Origin: Candidatus Thiothrix sulfatifontis
Lineage (GTDB): Bacteria; Pseudomonadota; Gammaproteobacteria; Thiotrichales; Thiotrichaceae
Reading direction: 5' to 3'
DNA: 64,000 nt
Assembly (NCBI GenBank): GCA_022828425.1
Contig: CP094685.1
Span: 3,080,046 to 3,144,045, forward strand
Shown here piece by piece: positions 10,975-20,454 of the stretch. Both the position numbers and the translations under genes were made by a program. Each line of letters begins with the position of its first letter. Position 1 is the first letter of the stretch. Below the pieces are notes generated by a model. That model searched no databases. It saw only the letters and a program-made list of their open reading frames with translations, and was not told the DNA's origin.

Positions 10975-12096
10975 ATGAAAACTAACCCGCTGAAAATTCT
11001 GGAAGTTTGCACTGTCAGCAGTTCCGCCTATGCGCTGGTGTTTCATCGCGCTCAGGCACTTAACCAACGTCATGCGGGCGAGCTGCAAGTCGATGTGCTG
11101 TGCAGTGACGGCCCCGAAGTCGCCCTGATGCAAGCCCAGGGCATGAATGTGGTGGTAGCAACTCTGCACCGGAGCCTAAACCCACTGCAATTGGCACGCT
11201 CAGCCTGGAATCTACGCCGTGCCATTCGCCAAGGCGGTTATCATGCCGTACACCTGCATTTTGGCATACCGGGCTTAGTCGGGCGTTTTCTCGCCTTGTT
11301 TGACCATAAAACCGTCTGGATTTACCAAAGCCACGGTTACAGCATTGCCGAAAATACCAGCCCACTGGCACGCAAAGCCTATCTGCTGATCGAAAAACTG
11401 CTGAAAAAAACCGTGCGTTATTCGCTATTCCAATTGCGTGAAGACATGGAATTGGCGCGTGAGCACCGCTTGCTCGACGCATCACAAATGGTATTTCTCG
11501 GCAATGGCATCGACCTAAACAAATTTAAACCGCATTCTACTGCCCCTACCAACATCACGACATTTGGCATGGTGGCACGCTTTGAACCCATTAAAAACCA
11601 TGCCTTATTACTGGATGCTACCGAATTACTGGCAAAACAAACCCGTGATTTCAACATCAAACTTATCGGTCAAGGGCATTTACAAGCCGACATACAAGCC
11701 AGCATCCAACGAAAAGGGCTGAGTGACCTGATCGAAATCATGCCATACCGCAATGACATGCCTGCGTTTTACCAAAGCATTGATGTCGGGGTGCTGACCT
11801 CATTTGCCGAAGGCATTCCCCGCGCCTTAATTGAACCGATGGCATCCGGCAAACCCGTCATTTGCACCGATGTCAAAGGCAGCCGCGAAGCCATTCTTGA
11901 TCAGCAAACCGGCTTCAAAACCCCCATTGATTCCCCGAAAGCGCTTGCCGATCACATGCTCTGGTGCATCCAACACCCCGAACAACGCCAACAAATGGGC
12001 AAAGCCGCGCGCGAACACGCCTGCAAGCATTTTTCCGAAACCCGCATCCTCGACATTCTCAGCAAAATCTACCTAAGTTGTGAGCAAACCCCATGA
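10975..12096 (+). CDS. Glycosyltransferase, GT4-like (GT-B fold)
   Basis: It probably adds a sugar from a nucleotide-sugar donor during exopolysaccharide assembly at the cytoplasmic face. The C-terminal donor-binding half has the GT4 signatures GNGIDLNKFKP, TFGMVARFEPIKNH and the E-x7-E block FAEGIPRALIEPMASGKPV. The N-terminal half has the acceptor-domain pattern VHLHFGIPGLVGR. The ATG at 10975 (MKTNPLKILEV) is preferred over an in-frame ATG at 10930, which would overlap the previous gene. Its TGA overlaps the next ATG by four bases (ATGA), a sign of translational coupling. Confidence 0.88.
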   Translation: MKTNPLKILEVCTVSSSAYALVFHRAQALNQRHAGELQVDVLCSDGPEVALMQAQGMNVVVATLHRSLNPLQLARSAWNLRRAIRQGGYHAVHLHFGIPGLVGRFLALFDHKTVWIYQSHGYSIAENTSPLARKAYLLIEKLLKKTVRYSLFQLREDMELAREHRLLDASQMVFLGNGIDLNKFKPHSTAPTNITTFGMVARFEPIKNHALLLDATELLAKQTRDFNIKLIGQGHLQADIQASIQRKGLSDLIEIMPYRNDMPAFYQSIDVGVLTSFAEGIPRALIEPMASGKPVICTDVKGSREAILDQQTGFKTPIDSPKALADHMLWCIQHPEQRQQMGKAAREHACKHFSETRILDILSKIYLSCEQTP

Positions 12097-12926
12097 TCTT
12101 CACCGCTGACATCGAAGATTGGCAACAATCCGTTTACGATTTTGACCGCGCCGTCTCCAACCGCGTGGTACGCAATACCAGCCGCTTACTGGATATTTTG
12201 GATGCACACAACGTCACCGGCACGTTCTTCATCCAAGGCATGGTGGCGGAAAAATTCCCGCAATTGATCCGCAGCATCGCGCAAGCCGGTCACGAACTCG
12301 CCAGCCATTCGCACACTCACCGCATGATTTACAACCTGACTGAAGCCCAATTTCGCGCCGAAATGCAACGTTCGGTCGGTTTGCTGGAAGGCATTAGCGG
12401 CACCAAAGTCATTGGTTTTCGCGCCCCCACCTTTTCGGTACGCGATGATATTCTCGACTGGTATTGCGATGCATTGCGGGAACAAGGGATTATTTACGAT
12501 TCATCCATTATGTTAGCCACGGTGCGCAGTTGTTATGGCTTTAGCGATGACGGCATTTTGCAACGCATTGCGGCACGCGGGCTGGATTGTTACCCCATGA
12601 GTGTCAGCCGCGTGTTGGGCAAGAATTTGCCGGTGATGGGCGGTGGTTATTTCCGCATTTACCCTTATTGGCTGTCACGCTGGCTGGCGCGTGATTTGAA
12701 TCACGCCACCAGTATTTTCTACATGCACCCTTACGAATTGGATACCCACGAACACCGTGAAGTGTCGCAACAGGTCAAGATTCCGCTGAAAATGGCAGTC
12801 CACCAATTTGCCCGACGCGGCAGCATTCCGGGGAAACTCAATAAACTGTTGCAGGATTACCCCTTCCGCTCATTCCGAGATCATTATTACGCCGCTGCGC
12901 CTACGGTAACAAACGCGATCCAATAA
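12093..12926 (+). CDS. Polysaccharide deacetylase (NodB-like, DUF3473 type)
   Basis: A metal-dependent carbohydrate esterase that removes acetyl groups from amino-sugars, of the kind found in exosortase/exopolysaccharide loci. The conserved blocks are TADIEDW (catalytic and metal Asp), TGTFFIQG, SHSHTH (metal His pair) and RAPTFSV, with a C-terminal FYMHPYELD segment typical of the DUF3473 extension. It is 277 residues with no signal peptide. The ATGA overlap with the glycosyltransferase gene indicates one operon. Its 3' end overlaps the convergent YdjM-like gene by 26 bp. Confidence 0.88.
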   Translation: MIFTADIEDWQQSVYDFDRAVSNRVVRNTSRLLDILDAHNVTGTFFIQGMVAEKFPQLIRSIAQAGHELASHSHTHRMIYNLTEAQFRAEMQRSVGLLEGISGTKVIGFRAPTFSVRDDILDWYCDALREQGIIYDSSIMLATVRSCYGFSDDGILQRIAARGLDCYPMSVSRVLGKNLPVMGGGYFRIYPYWLSRWLARDLNHATSIFYMHPYELDTHEHREVSQQVKIPLKMAVHQFARRGSIPGKLNKLLQDYPFRSFRDHYYAAAPTVTNAIQ

Positions 12927-13593
12927 TCCGGTAAGTATCCGCGCTCAGCAAGGTATCCCAAAACGCATGGGAATCCGGCGCCACTGCCCATGCCAAAATA
13001 GTGGCAATCACCAGCGCGGTGGATTTTTCGCGTTTTTTCCAGTCGAGTATTTTTAACGCCGTGCCGAAAGAACGTTTAATGCGGTGATTCATGAAATCCA
13101 CGCTATACAATTCATCCAGCACCAAATGCAGCACAAACCCTAAAAACACAAATAAGCCAAACAACCATGCGACAAACGGCGTTTCGCCCATCACATGGTG
13201 CGCAAAGGCTGTCATCAGAAACGTAAACAACAGTGCCGCTACCAAGGAATGAATCGACCCACGGTGCGTGGTGTATTCATGGAATACCGTCCAAATCGGA
13301 AAGCGAATTAACCCAAAAGTGATCAAGCCCACGCCCCACAATTCCACAATCGACAAATTGTTTTCACTGGAAAATACCACCATAAAGGCGGCAAGGATCG
13401 CAAACAAGGAAAACATAATTCGGCTAGGGTAAGCGTGTTGCAAATCAATATCCGGCAGGATACCGCCGATGGTTCCCAATAGCGCCAACATTAAGGCTTC
13501 ACGCGGCTCGGCTAAGCCCACCTGCAAGCAGAGGACAGACAATAAGCCCGCCCCCGCCGCTGCCACGCTAATATGCGTACTAAAATTTGCCAT
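12901..13593 (-). CDS. YdjM-like membrane-bound metal-dependent hydrolase
   Basis: An inner-membrane protein of the YdjM / LexA-regulated hydrolase superfamily. Several hydrophobic helices carry the family's metal-type residues: N-terminal MANFSTHI, GILPDIDLQH, an HR-x-x-H motif (THRGSIHS) and a late H-x-x-x-D (LHLVLDELYS). The 230-residue length is typical. The biochemical role of the family is not settled. It is oriented against the deacetylase gene and shares 26 bp with its 3' end. It lies 12 bp downstream of the thrC stop-side boundary. Confidence 0.8.
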   Translation of the reverse strand: MANFSTHISVAAAGAGLLSVLCLQVGLAEPREALMLALLGTIGGILPDIDLQHAYPSRIMFSLFAILAAFMVVFSSENNLSIVELWGVGLITFGLIRFPIWTVFHEYTTHRGSIHSLVAALLFTFLMTAFAHHVMGETPFVAWLFGLFVFLGFVLHLVLDELYSVDFMNHRIKRSFGTALKILDWKKREKSTALVIATILAWAVAPDSHAFWDTLLSADTYRIIGSRLLP

Positions 13594-13605
13594 ATTGTCA
13601 GCAGA

Positions 13606-15036
13606 TTACGCCGTTTTCATCACAATAAACTGCTTGATCGCGTCAACATCCGCGTCCATCACCACAAAATGCTGCGGCAAGCTTTCCAAATCGTTCATAC
13701 TCGCCGGACGCACAGGGTCACATCCCAACGCTTCTTGAATCGACTCTTCAAATTTCGCAGGCAACGCTGTTTCCAATACCAACATGGGAACACCGGCTTC
13801 ACGCTGCTCCAACGCCACTTTCAAACCATCAGCGGTATGCGTGTCGATCATTACGCCATACGTTTCAAATGCATAGCGAATGGTATGCATCCGGTGCGTA
13901 TGCGAACTTACCCCCGACTGGAAGCCAAACGCAGGCACTTGTGCAAACACACCATCCGCATTCAAATCAAACGCGCCGCCGTTATCCACTTCGTTCCACA
14001 AACCGCGTACTTTGTCGCCATCACGCCCGACCAAATCGAACACGAAACGCTCAAAATTCGACGCTTTGGAAATATCCATCGACGGGCTACTGGTGTGGTA
14101 GGTGTTCGCCGCCCCACGCGGACGGTACACGCCTGTGCGGAAAAACTCATCCAGCACATCGTTTTCATTGGTTGCCACAATCAAATGCTTGATCGGCAAA
14201 CCCATCATCCGCGCCACATGCCCCGCGCACACATTCCCGAAATTCCCCGACGGCACCGCAAAGCTCACTTGCTGATCATTGGAATCCGTCGCCGCAAAGT
14301 AACCTTTGAAGTAGTACACAATCTGTGCCGCTACTCGCCCCCAGTTGATCGAATTAACCGCGCCAATTTTATTCGCCGCCTTGAATGCATGATCATTGGA
14401 AACGGCTTTCACAATATCCTGACAATCGTCAAACACGCCATTCACCGCGATATTGAAGATATTTTCATCTTGCAGGCTGAACATTTGCGCGGTCTGGAAA
14501 CGGCTCATCTTGCCATGCGGCGACAGCATGAACACGTTCACCCCGTGTTTGCCGCGCATGGCATATTCCGCCGACGACCCGGTATCGCCAGAAGTCGCCC
14601 CCAGAATATTGATGCCCTGCCCCGCTTTTGCCAGCACGTATTCAAACAAATTACCGAGCAATTGCATCGCCATGTCTTTAAACGCAATCGTCGGGCCATT
14701 TGACAAGCACAGCAGGTGCAAATCCGGTTCGAGCGTGTGCAATGGCGTAATGTCTGCCGCATTTTCGCCGTCACGCACATTGCAATACACTTCAGCAGTG
14801 TAAGTTTTGTCAATAATCGCCTTCAAATCAGCCGCTGGAATGTCCGTCGCAAAGCGCGACAGCACCGCAAACGCCAGTTCGCGGTAATTCATGCCGCGCA
14901 TCTGCGTCAAATCGTCAGCGCTGAAATGCGGGTAGGTTTCCGGCAAATACAAACCGCCATCAGGCGCAAGCCCGCCCAGCAGGATTTCACTGAAAGATTG
15001 CGCAGGCGCTTGCCCGCGAGTCGAAATGTATTTCAT
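13606..15036 (-). CDS. thrC: Threonine synthase
   Basis: A PLP enzyme that converts O-phosphohomoserine to threonine. The start is ATG 15036 (MKYISTRGQAPAQSF), with the family-specific N-terminus. The frame stays open upstream into hom, but that extension is not plausible. PLP-lysine motif: GPTIAFKDMAMQ. Phosphate-binding loops: GATSGDTGSSAE and VPSGNFGNV. At about 476 residues it belongs to the longer class I threonine synthases. It lies four bases after the hom stop codon, completing a hom-thrC pair. Confidence 0.96.
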   Translation of the reverse strand: MKYISTRGQAPAQSFSEILLGGLAPDGGLYLPETYPHFSADDLTQMRGMNYRELAFAVLSRFATDIPAADLKAIIDKTYTAEVYCNVRDGENAADITPLHTLEPDLHLLCLSNGPTIAFKDMAMQLLGNLFEYVLAKAGQGINILGATSGDTGSSAEYAMRGKHGVNVFMLSPHGKMSRFQTAQMFSLQDENIFNIAVNGVFDDCQDIVKAVSNDHAFKAANKIGAVNSINWGRVAAQIVYYFKGYFAATDSNDQQVSFAVPSGNFGNVCAGHVARMMGLPIKHLIVATNENDVLDEFFRTGVYRPRGAANTYHTSSPSMDISKASNFERFVFDLVGRDGDKVRGLWNEVDNGGAFDLNADGVFAQVPAFGFQSGVSSHTHRMHTIRYAFETYGVMIDTHTADGLKVALEQREAGVPMLVLETALPAKFEESIQEALGCDPVRPASMNDLESLPQHFVVMDADVDAIKQFIVMKTA

Positions 15037-15040
15037 GTTA

Positions 15041-16351
15041 TTAGCCCAAGGTCTCGACACGAATGCGCGTAACGCTGCTGCAAATGGTATCCAGTGCTTC
15101 AATCGCCGCAAGCGCCGCGTTCATATTGCCTTCGCGCACGCGCTGGGTCAGCATGATAATGTCGACTTTATCCACACCGCTGGTCGGCTCTTTCTGAATG
15201 AAAGCCTCAATGCTGATTTGACGATCACCGAGAATGCGCGTCACATCCGCCAAGACACCGGGGCGATCTAAGGCACACATGCGCAAATAAAAGGCCGTTT
15301 CCACTTCCTCAATCGGCAAAATGGCAGTATCCGCAAGCTGTGACGGTTGGAATGCCAAATGCGGCACGCGGTTTTCCGGGTCAGCCGTCAGCGCACGAGT
15401 AACATCCACCAAATCCGCAATCACGGCGGAAGCCGTTGGCTCTGCACCCGCACCTGCGCCGTAATACAAGGTCGCGCCAACCGCATCGCCTTTCACCAAT
15501 ACCGCATTCATCACACCATCGACATTGGCAATCAACCGCCGCTCAGGAATCAGCGTGGGGTGAACCCGTTGCTCAATGCCCGCCGCAGTACGCCGTGCAA
15601 TGCCTAAATGTTTGATGCGATAGCCCAGCTCAGTCGCATAGGTTACATCTTCAGCACTGATTTTGGTAATGCCTTCGGTGTACGTTTGCTTAAATTGCAG
15701 CGGGATACCAAACGCAATCGACGACAAAATCGTCAACTTGTGACCGGCATCAATGCCTTCCACATCAAAGGTTGGGTCAGCTTCGGCGTAACCGAGTGCT
15801 TGCGCTTCCGCCAACACATCCGCAAATGCCCGACCTTTATCACGCATTTCGGTGAGAATGAAATTGCCCGTGCCGTTGATAATACCCGCCAGCCACTCAA
15901 TGCGGTTAGCCGACAACCCTTCGCGGATCGCTTTAATGACCGGAATGCCGCCCGCCACCGCTGCTTCAAACGCGACCATCACGCCATTGGCTTGCGCTGC
16001 CGCAAAAATTTCATTGCCATGCAACGCAATCAACGCCTTGTTTGCGGTAACGACATGCTTGCCATTGTTAATCGCCTGCAACACCAAATCACGCGCCAGG
16101 GTATAACCGCCGATCAGTTCCACCACAATCTGGATGTCTGGGTCATTGACCACATCGAAGGCGTCCTGCGTTAGACGCACATTCCCCAAGCCCAATTCTT
16201 CCGCACGACTGAGGTCAAGATTGGCAGCATAATCAATCACAATGCCACGCCCAGCACGCCGCGCAATTTCTTCCGCGTTACGCTTCAACACGATGGCAGT
16301 ACCGCCACCGACAGTCCCCAGCCCTAGCAGGCCAACCTTGACGGGATCCAT
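15041..16351 (-). CDS. hom: Homoserine dehydrogenase
   Basis: It reduces aspartate semialdehyde to homoserine, upstream of threonine and methionine. The NAD(P)-binding motif GLLGLGTVGGGTA is at the N-terminus. The catalytic region includes AGIINGTGNFILT, GYAEADPTFDVEGIDAGHK and ATLYYGAGAGAEPTASAV. A C-terminal ACT domain (DRPGVLADVTRILGDRQI) fits threonine feedback regulation. I choose ATG 16351 because AAGGAG lies five bases upstream; a GTG at 16357 would overlap that ribosome-binding site. It follows alaC by two bases and precedes thrC by four. Confidence 0.96.
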   Translation of the reverse strand: MDPVKVGLLGLGTVGGGTAIVLKRNAEEIARRAGRGIVIDYAANLDLSRAEELGLGNVRLTQDAFDVVNDPDIQIVVELIGGYTLARDLVLQAINNGKHVVTANKALIALHGNEIFAAAQANGVMVAFEAAVAGGIPVIKAIREGLSANRIEWLAGIINGTGNFILTEMRDKGRAFADVLAEAQALGYAEADPTFDVEGIDAGHKLTILSSIAFGIPLQFKQTYTEGITKISAEDVTYATELGYRIKHLGIARRTAAGIEQRVHPTLIPERRLIANVDGVMNAVLVKGDAVGATLYYGAGAGAEPTASAVIADLVDVTRALTADPENRVPHLAFQPSQLADTAILPIEEVETAFYLRMCALDRPGVLADVTRILGDRQISIEAFIQKEPTSGVDKVDIIMLTQRVREGNMNAALAAIEALDTICSSVTRIRVETLG

Positions 16352-16353
16352 GC

Positions 16354-17547
16354 TCACTCCTTTAAACCTTGATCTTTACGAAACATTTGTTTGATATTGC
16401 GAATCGCCTGACGGGTACGGTGTTCGTTTTCAATCAAGCTGAAACGCACGTGATCGTCACCGTATTCACCGAAACCAATCCCCGGCGATACCGCGACCTG
16501 CGCATCTTTTAACAGTTTTTTGGCGAATTCCAATGAACCCATGGCAGCGTAATGTTCAGGGATTTTTGCCCACAAAAACATGCTGGCTTTGGGGCGTTCA
16601 ACTGCCCAACCCGCTGCATTTAAACCGTCGCACAACACATTACGGCGGCTTTCGTACATGGCGCTGATTTCCTTGACGCAATCTTGCGGGCCATCCAATG
16701 CGGCAATCGCAGCAATTTGAATCGGCGCGAACATACCGTAGTCCAAATACGATTTAATCCGCTCCAAGGCTTTCACCAGCACGGGATTACCGCACATAAA
16801 ACCTACCCTCCAGCCCGGCATATTGTAGGTTTTGGACAGCGAATAGAATTCCACCGCAATGTCTTTCGCCCCCGGCACTTGCAGGATTGATGGCGCTTGA
16901 TAGCCGTCAAAGCAAATTTCACCGTAAGCAATGTCGTGGATAACCCAGACATCGTGCTCTTTGGCAACTTTGATCACGCGCTCGAAAAAGTCGAGTTCCA
17001 CGCACTGCCCGGTTGGGTTGCCGGGGAAGTTGATGATCAACATCTTGGGCTTAGGCCACGAGTTTTTGATCGCCGCTTCCAACTCGACAAAGAAATCCTT
17101 GCCTTCCACCAACGGTACATGGCGAATATCGGCATCGGCAATGATACTGCCATACGGGTGAATCGGGTAAGCAGGGTTCGGTACGAGTACAGTATCGCCA
17201 CGGCTCAAGGTTGCCAGTGCCAAATGTGCCAAGCCTTCTTTTGAGCCAATGGTGACAATCGCTTCGGTTTCCGGGTCAATGTCCACGTCAAACTTGCGCT
17301 TGTACCAGTTGCTGATCGCTTTGCGCAGCCGGGGAATACCCCGCGACATGGAATAGCGGTGAGTATCGCCACGTTGCGCTGCTTCTACCAGTTTGTCTAC
17401 AATGTGTTTAGGCGTCGGCTGATCGGGATTACCCATCCCGAAGTCAATAATGTCTTCGCCATTGGCGCGTGCTTCCCGTTTGAGCGCATCAGTTATCTTG
17501 AAAACGTAAATGGGAAGCCGGTTTATTCTTTGAAAATCGTCCTGCAC
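16354..17547 (-). CDS. alaC: Alanine/glutamate-pyruvate transaminase AlaC-like
   Basis: A class I PLP aminotransferase that makes alanine from pyruvate. The sequence closely resembles E. coli Ala[45 protein letters not shown], and the PLP lysine in [18 protein letters not shown] 17547 is the likely start ([16 protein letters not shown]), with AGGA nine bases upstream. An ATG at 17631 would add a non-conserved tail. It is the first gene of an alaC-hom-thrC operon. The same arrangement is common in gammaproteobacteria lacking a thrABC operon. Confidence 0.92.
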   Translation of the reverse strand: MQDDFQRINRLPIYVFKITDALKREARANGEDIIDFGMGNPDQPTPKHIVDKLVEAAQRGDTHRYSMSRGIPRLRKAISNWYKRKFDVDIDPETEAIVTIGSKEGLAHLALATLSRGDTVLVPNPAYPIHPYGSIIADADIRHVPLVEGKDFFVELEAAIKNSWPKPKMLIINFPGNPTGQCVELDFFERVIKVAKEHDVWVIHDIAYGEICFDGYQAPSILQVPGAKDIAVEFYSLSKTYNMPGWRVGFMCGNPVLVKALERIKSYLDYGMFAPIQIAAIAALDGPQDCVKEISAMYESRRNVLCDGLNAAGWAVERPKASMFLWAKIPEHYAAMGSLEFAKKLLKDAQVAVSPGIGFGEYGDDHVRFSLIENEHRTRQAIRNIKQMFRKDQGLKE

Positions 17548-17658
17548 GGTTCTTTGTCCTGGGAGAAAACAACCCATCACTGGGGCCATCGCTAAGCCAG
17601 TCACATTACAATTCACCATGCAGGCTGTCAATTACAGATAAAGGCTAAGGTAAGCTAA

Positions 17659-18030
17659 ATGAAGTTCAGCGAAGAATTGAATAGCGCTCATTATCACATT
17701 ACAGGCTACGGTGACACGTGGGTAGCCGTCAATCAGAATGCCCTGAGTAGCAGTTTTTTGATCGGCTCACAAACCTTGATCAGCGATTGGCAGCCCCAAG
17801 CCATCCAAGATTTGCAACCGGCGCATTTGGAGCCGTTGTTTGCAATGGGTGCCGAAGTTATTTTGATTGGTACCGGGCAAACCCAACAATTTCCATCCCC
17901 CGCAATCTGGAAAGCCTTGGTACAACACGGGGTAGGTTTTGAAATCATGACAACCGCCGCAGCCTGCCGCACTTACAACGTCTTATTGTCTGAAGCAAGG
18001 CGGGTGGTGGCAGCGTTTTTCTTAACGTAA
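17659..18030 (+). CDS. Mth938-like / DUF498 domain protein
   Basis: A small stand-alone Mth938 fold, related to the mitochondrial complex I assembly factor NDUFAF3 and the bacterial Xcc1710 type. Typical features are the N-terminal HYHITGYGDTWVAVN, the core EVILIGTGQTQQFP and the C-terminal GFEIMTTAAACRTYNVLLSEAR. It is 123 residues. The function in bacteria is not established. It is divergent from alaC and convergent with rpoS, whose stop is only 8 bp away. Confidence 0.88.
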   Translation: MKFSEELNSAHYHITGYGDTWVAVNQNALSSSFLIGSQTLISDWQPQAIQDLQPAHLEPLFAMGAEVILIGTGQTQQFPSPAIWKALVQHGVGFEIMTTAAACRTYNVLLSEARRVVAAFFLT

Positions 18031-18038
18031 CAGGCGCA

Positions 18039-19058
18039 TTAACCAATACCTAGCAAATTCTCGCCAGAAAAACCCTTGTTTTCAAGAATACGCCGTAAAC
18101 GTTTCAGTGCATCCATCTGAATTTGGCGGACGCGTTCGCGTGTCAAACCCAAGGCTTCACCAACTTGCTCCAGCGTCGCACGCTCATGACCATGCAAACC
18201 GAAACGCCGCACAATGACTTCTTTCTGCTTGAATTCAAGCTGCGCTAACCACCCATCAACAGACTGCGTAACGTCTTCGTCTTCAAGCTTGCTGTCAGGC
18301 TCATCACAGGTTTCAGCGCTTACAAAGTCTACTAGCGGGCTATCACTGTCTTTACCAACCGTCACATCCAAAGACGTAATGCGCTCATTGAAATCGAGTA
18401 ACTTGCGTAAAACTTCAATCGGCTTATCCAGTGCTTCTGCCACTTCTGGCAGCGAAGGCTCATACCCCAGCTTTTGGGTCATTTCACGCACTTTGCGCAA
18501 ATAAGCATTCAGCTCTTTATTCACATGAATTGGCAGACGGATGGTGCGCGTTTGGTTCATTAACGCCCGTTCAATGTTTTGGCGAATCCACCAAGTGGCA
18601 TACGTTGAGAAGCGGAAGCCGCGTTCAGGATCGAATTTTTCGACCGCATGAATCAAACCCAAATTGCCCTCTTCAATCAAATCCGGCAATGGCAACCCAC
18701 GTCCCATGTAACGACGGGCAATTTTTACCACCAAGCGCAAATTGCAGGTAATCATTTTCTTGCGCCCAAACTCATCGCCGTCACGGGCAAGACGCCCATA
18801 GAGCACTTCTTCATCGGGGGTCAACAGTGGCGAAAACTCGATTTCCCGCAAATACATTTGAGTAGCGTCAACATCCATCGATGAGGCGATGGCAGTCACA
18901 TTAGCGCTTTCAGTGAGACTTGACGCCTCTTCATCATCGCTATCGCTCAGGAGGCTTTCATCTTCAATATCATCCTCCAGCTCAATAACGTCGCTGGCTT
19001 CTGATGCAACAAAAGCAAGCGCTTCTTTGCTGTCAATGTGGGTCTGTGGTCGTGACAT
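18039..19058 (-). CDS. rpoS: RNA polymerase sigma factor RpoS
   Basis: The stationary-phase and general-stress sigma factor. All sigma-70 regions are present: 1.2 ([19 protein letters not shown]), 2 ([34 protein letters not shown]), 3 and the helix-turn-helix of 4.2 ([21 protein letters not shown]). The N-terminus is acidic. I choose the ATG at 19058 (MSRPQTHID) because AGGAG sits about eight bases upstream; another in-frame ATG lies at 19076. The usual upstream partner nlpD is absent, and a 254-bp untranslated region leads back to the DUF3106 gene. Confidence 0.93.
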   Translation of the reverse strand: MSRPQTHIDSKEALAFVASEASDVIELEDDIEDESLLSDSDDEEASSLTESANVTAIASSMDVDATQMYLREIEFSPLLTPDEEVLYGRLARDGDEFGRKKMITCNLRLVVKIARRYMGRGLPLPDLIEEGNLGLIHAVEKFDPERGFRFSTYATWWIRQNIERALMNQTRTIRLPIHVNKELNAYLRKVREMTQKLGYEPSLPEVAEALDKPIEVLRKLLDFNERITSLDVTVGKDSDSPLVDFVSAETCDEPDSKLEDEDVTQSVDGWLAQLEFKQKEVIVRRFGLHGHERATLEQVGEALGLTRERVRQIQMDALKRLRRILENKGFSGENLLGIG

Positions 19059-19312
19059 TCCTGAGACTCCTTTCATTTAAACCCCGATAGGACGAACACA
19101 CTTCAAAATCATCATGTAAATACAGTAGCACAAATACCTGCCAGCGAGAATACCTTAACGCAAACTTAACGAAACACATAAGTCACTGTTTTTTATAAAC
19201 CATATACCACAATAAATAAAAATGATCAAAACTTATCCTGAATTCAAGCTGAACGGTGCCGCAATAATTTAGGGCATTATTGCGTAATCAATTGACTGGC
19301 TAAACTGATCAA
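19059..19312. promoter_or_regulatory. rpoS upstream region
   Basis: This 254-bp AT-rich non-coding region lies between the DUF3106 gene and rpoS, both on the minus strand. It should carry the rpoS promoter and a long 5' leader. In other gammaproteobacteria such leaders are sites of translational control. I cannot point to a specific small-RNA pairing element. Confidence 0.35.
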
Positions 19313-19792
19313 TCATGTTCCATACTGCTGTTGCAAATCCTTCATGTAAGCTCTGCGTTCCGCGTCCGTCATACTGGGCCATTTCTCACGCAACTTTTTG
19401 CGCTCATTTTCCGGTAATTTTTTAACCCAAGCGTGCCACTGCTTGATTTTGGCTTTCTGTGCAGGTGACATCGCTTTGTAGCGTTTGAGTTGTTTGGCAA
19501 TCTTTTTTTGTTGCGCCGTCGACAATGCCTGCCACTCACCAAAACGTTGCTTGATTCTGCTACGTTCTGTTGCAGGTTTAGCCGCCCAGCGCTTTAAATT
19601 GCTTTGCGTTTTATCTGATAACGAAGCCCACTCACTTTGGAACGCCTTCAATACCGACTTTTCGTTATCGCTTAAACTTTCCCACGTTACCGAACCCGCC
19701 ATTGCGTTTCCACCTGCCAACAGTAGCGCCACTGTTGTCAGGAGCGCCATGAAAAAACCGACAAAACGGCGTTTATTGCTGCTGTTGGTCAT
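19313..19792 (-). CDS. DUF3106 family secreted protein
   Basis: A small exported protein with an N-terminal signal peptide (FVGFFMALLTTVALLLAGGNAMA). It then has several tandem, Lys/Trp-rich 'Lxx..Wxx(L/M)(S/T)xxxxxKxxxR' helical repeats, such as SLSDNEKSVLKAFQSEW and AMSPAQKAKIKQWHAW. These are characteristic of DUF3106. Its role is unknown. It is the last gene of a four-gene ECF-sigma operon and overlaps the preceding small gene by 20 bp. Confidence 0.85.
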   Translation of the reverse strand: MTNSSNKRRFVGFFMALLTTVALLLAGGNAMAGSVTWESLSDNEKSVLKAFQSEWASLSDKTQSNLKRWAAKPATERSRIKQRFGEWQALSTAQQKKIAKQLKRYKAMSPAQKAKIKQWHAWVKKLPENERKKLREKWPSMTDAERRAYMKDLQQQYGT

Positions 19793-20006
19793 CTGCTTGC
19801 TCCATCGTGTTCTCGGCTAAGAGGTATTCTTGATCATTACCCGCAAATTCGATGAAAGCTTCCGCTTTTTCCCACTCACTGCCGACTTCATCCCACCAAG
19901 TGAGCATGGTCGTAATTTCTTCGGCTGTTTCAGCAGCAGCAACCGAACCAACACTCATCAGCAGCACCAATGTGCTGCACATCCACAGGATTCCCTTCCT
20001 TTGCAT
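19773..20006 (-). CDS. Small secreted acidic protein, unknown function
   Basis: A 77-residue protein with a signal peptide (MQRKGILWMCSTLVLLMSVGSVAAA). The short mature part is acidic (TWWDEVGSEWEKAEAFIEF) and ends in a Gln-rich tail (QADDQQQQ). I do not recognise a family. It lies between the DUF3619-like gene and the DUF3106 gene in an ECF-sigma operon. The 20-bp overlap with the next gene, plus a GGAGA just before its own ATG, argue that it is a true gene. Confidence 0.75.
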   Translation of the reverse strand: MQRKGILWMCSTLVLLMSVGSVAAAETAEEITTMLTWWDEVGSEWEKAEAFIEFAGNDQEYLLAENTMEQADDQQQQ

Positions 20007-20037
20007 TGTGTTCTCCTTAACGACTTAGTTAATGCGG

Positions 20038-20454
20038 TTAGCCGTATTCGGCCTCCAACCACTCATACATTTCCAGATTTTCCAGCAAGTCCATGTCCTC
20101 GCTGGCCATCAAGACTTCCATAACATTGACATCTGCATCCGTTTCGGCGGCGGCATCTGTGAAGTGATCACCAGCAGCAGCCGCTAAACTATCAGGAGGT
20201 ATCGCCGTGTCGGGCAATACCCAAAGCGTTGCCGCCAATGTGACAGCCGTTGCAATCGCAAATCCCCGTGAAAACGCTGAAAGGCCGAAACCCTCCGCCC
20301 AATGGCGTTTCTGTTCGCGTTCCAACGCTTGTAAGCGTAAACGTGTCAATGTTGCCTGCGTCTGCCAATCCAAGCCCATGACAGCCTGATCCATCCCCTG
20401 TTTCACGGCACTGACTAATAGCTGCTCAGTAATTTCGTGTCTCATCTTGGTCAT
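20038..20454 (-). CDS. DUF3619-like membrane protein, putative anti-sigma partner
   Basis: A 138-residue protein with a cytoplasmic N-terminal helix region (EITEQLLVSAVKQGMDQ, TQATLTRLRLQALEREQ) and one membrane helix (FAIATAVTLAATLWVLP). The periplasmic tail is acidic and ends in EDMDLLENLEMYEWLEAEYG. Layout and end match DUF3619 proteins that follow ECF sigma genes. The ATG at 20454 overlaps the sigma-factor stop codon (ATGA), so the two are translationally coupled. Position and topology suggest an anti-sigma factor; that role is inference. Confidence 0.7.
   Translation of the reverse strand: MTKMRHEITEQLLVSAVKQGMDQAVMGLDWQTQATLTRLRLQALEREQKRHWAEGFGLSAFSRGFAIATAVTLAATLWVLPDTAIPPDSLAAAAGDHFTDAAAETDADVNVMEVLMASEDMDLLENLEMYEWLEAEYG

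Noticed and set aside
13573..14703. Long plus-strand frame of 376 codons opposite thrC
   Set aside because: Its residues are Arg/His-rich in the way antisense frames of GC-biased genes are, and thrC on the other strand is certain.
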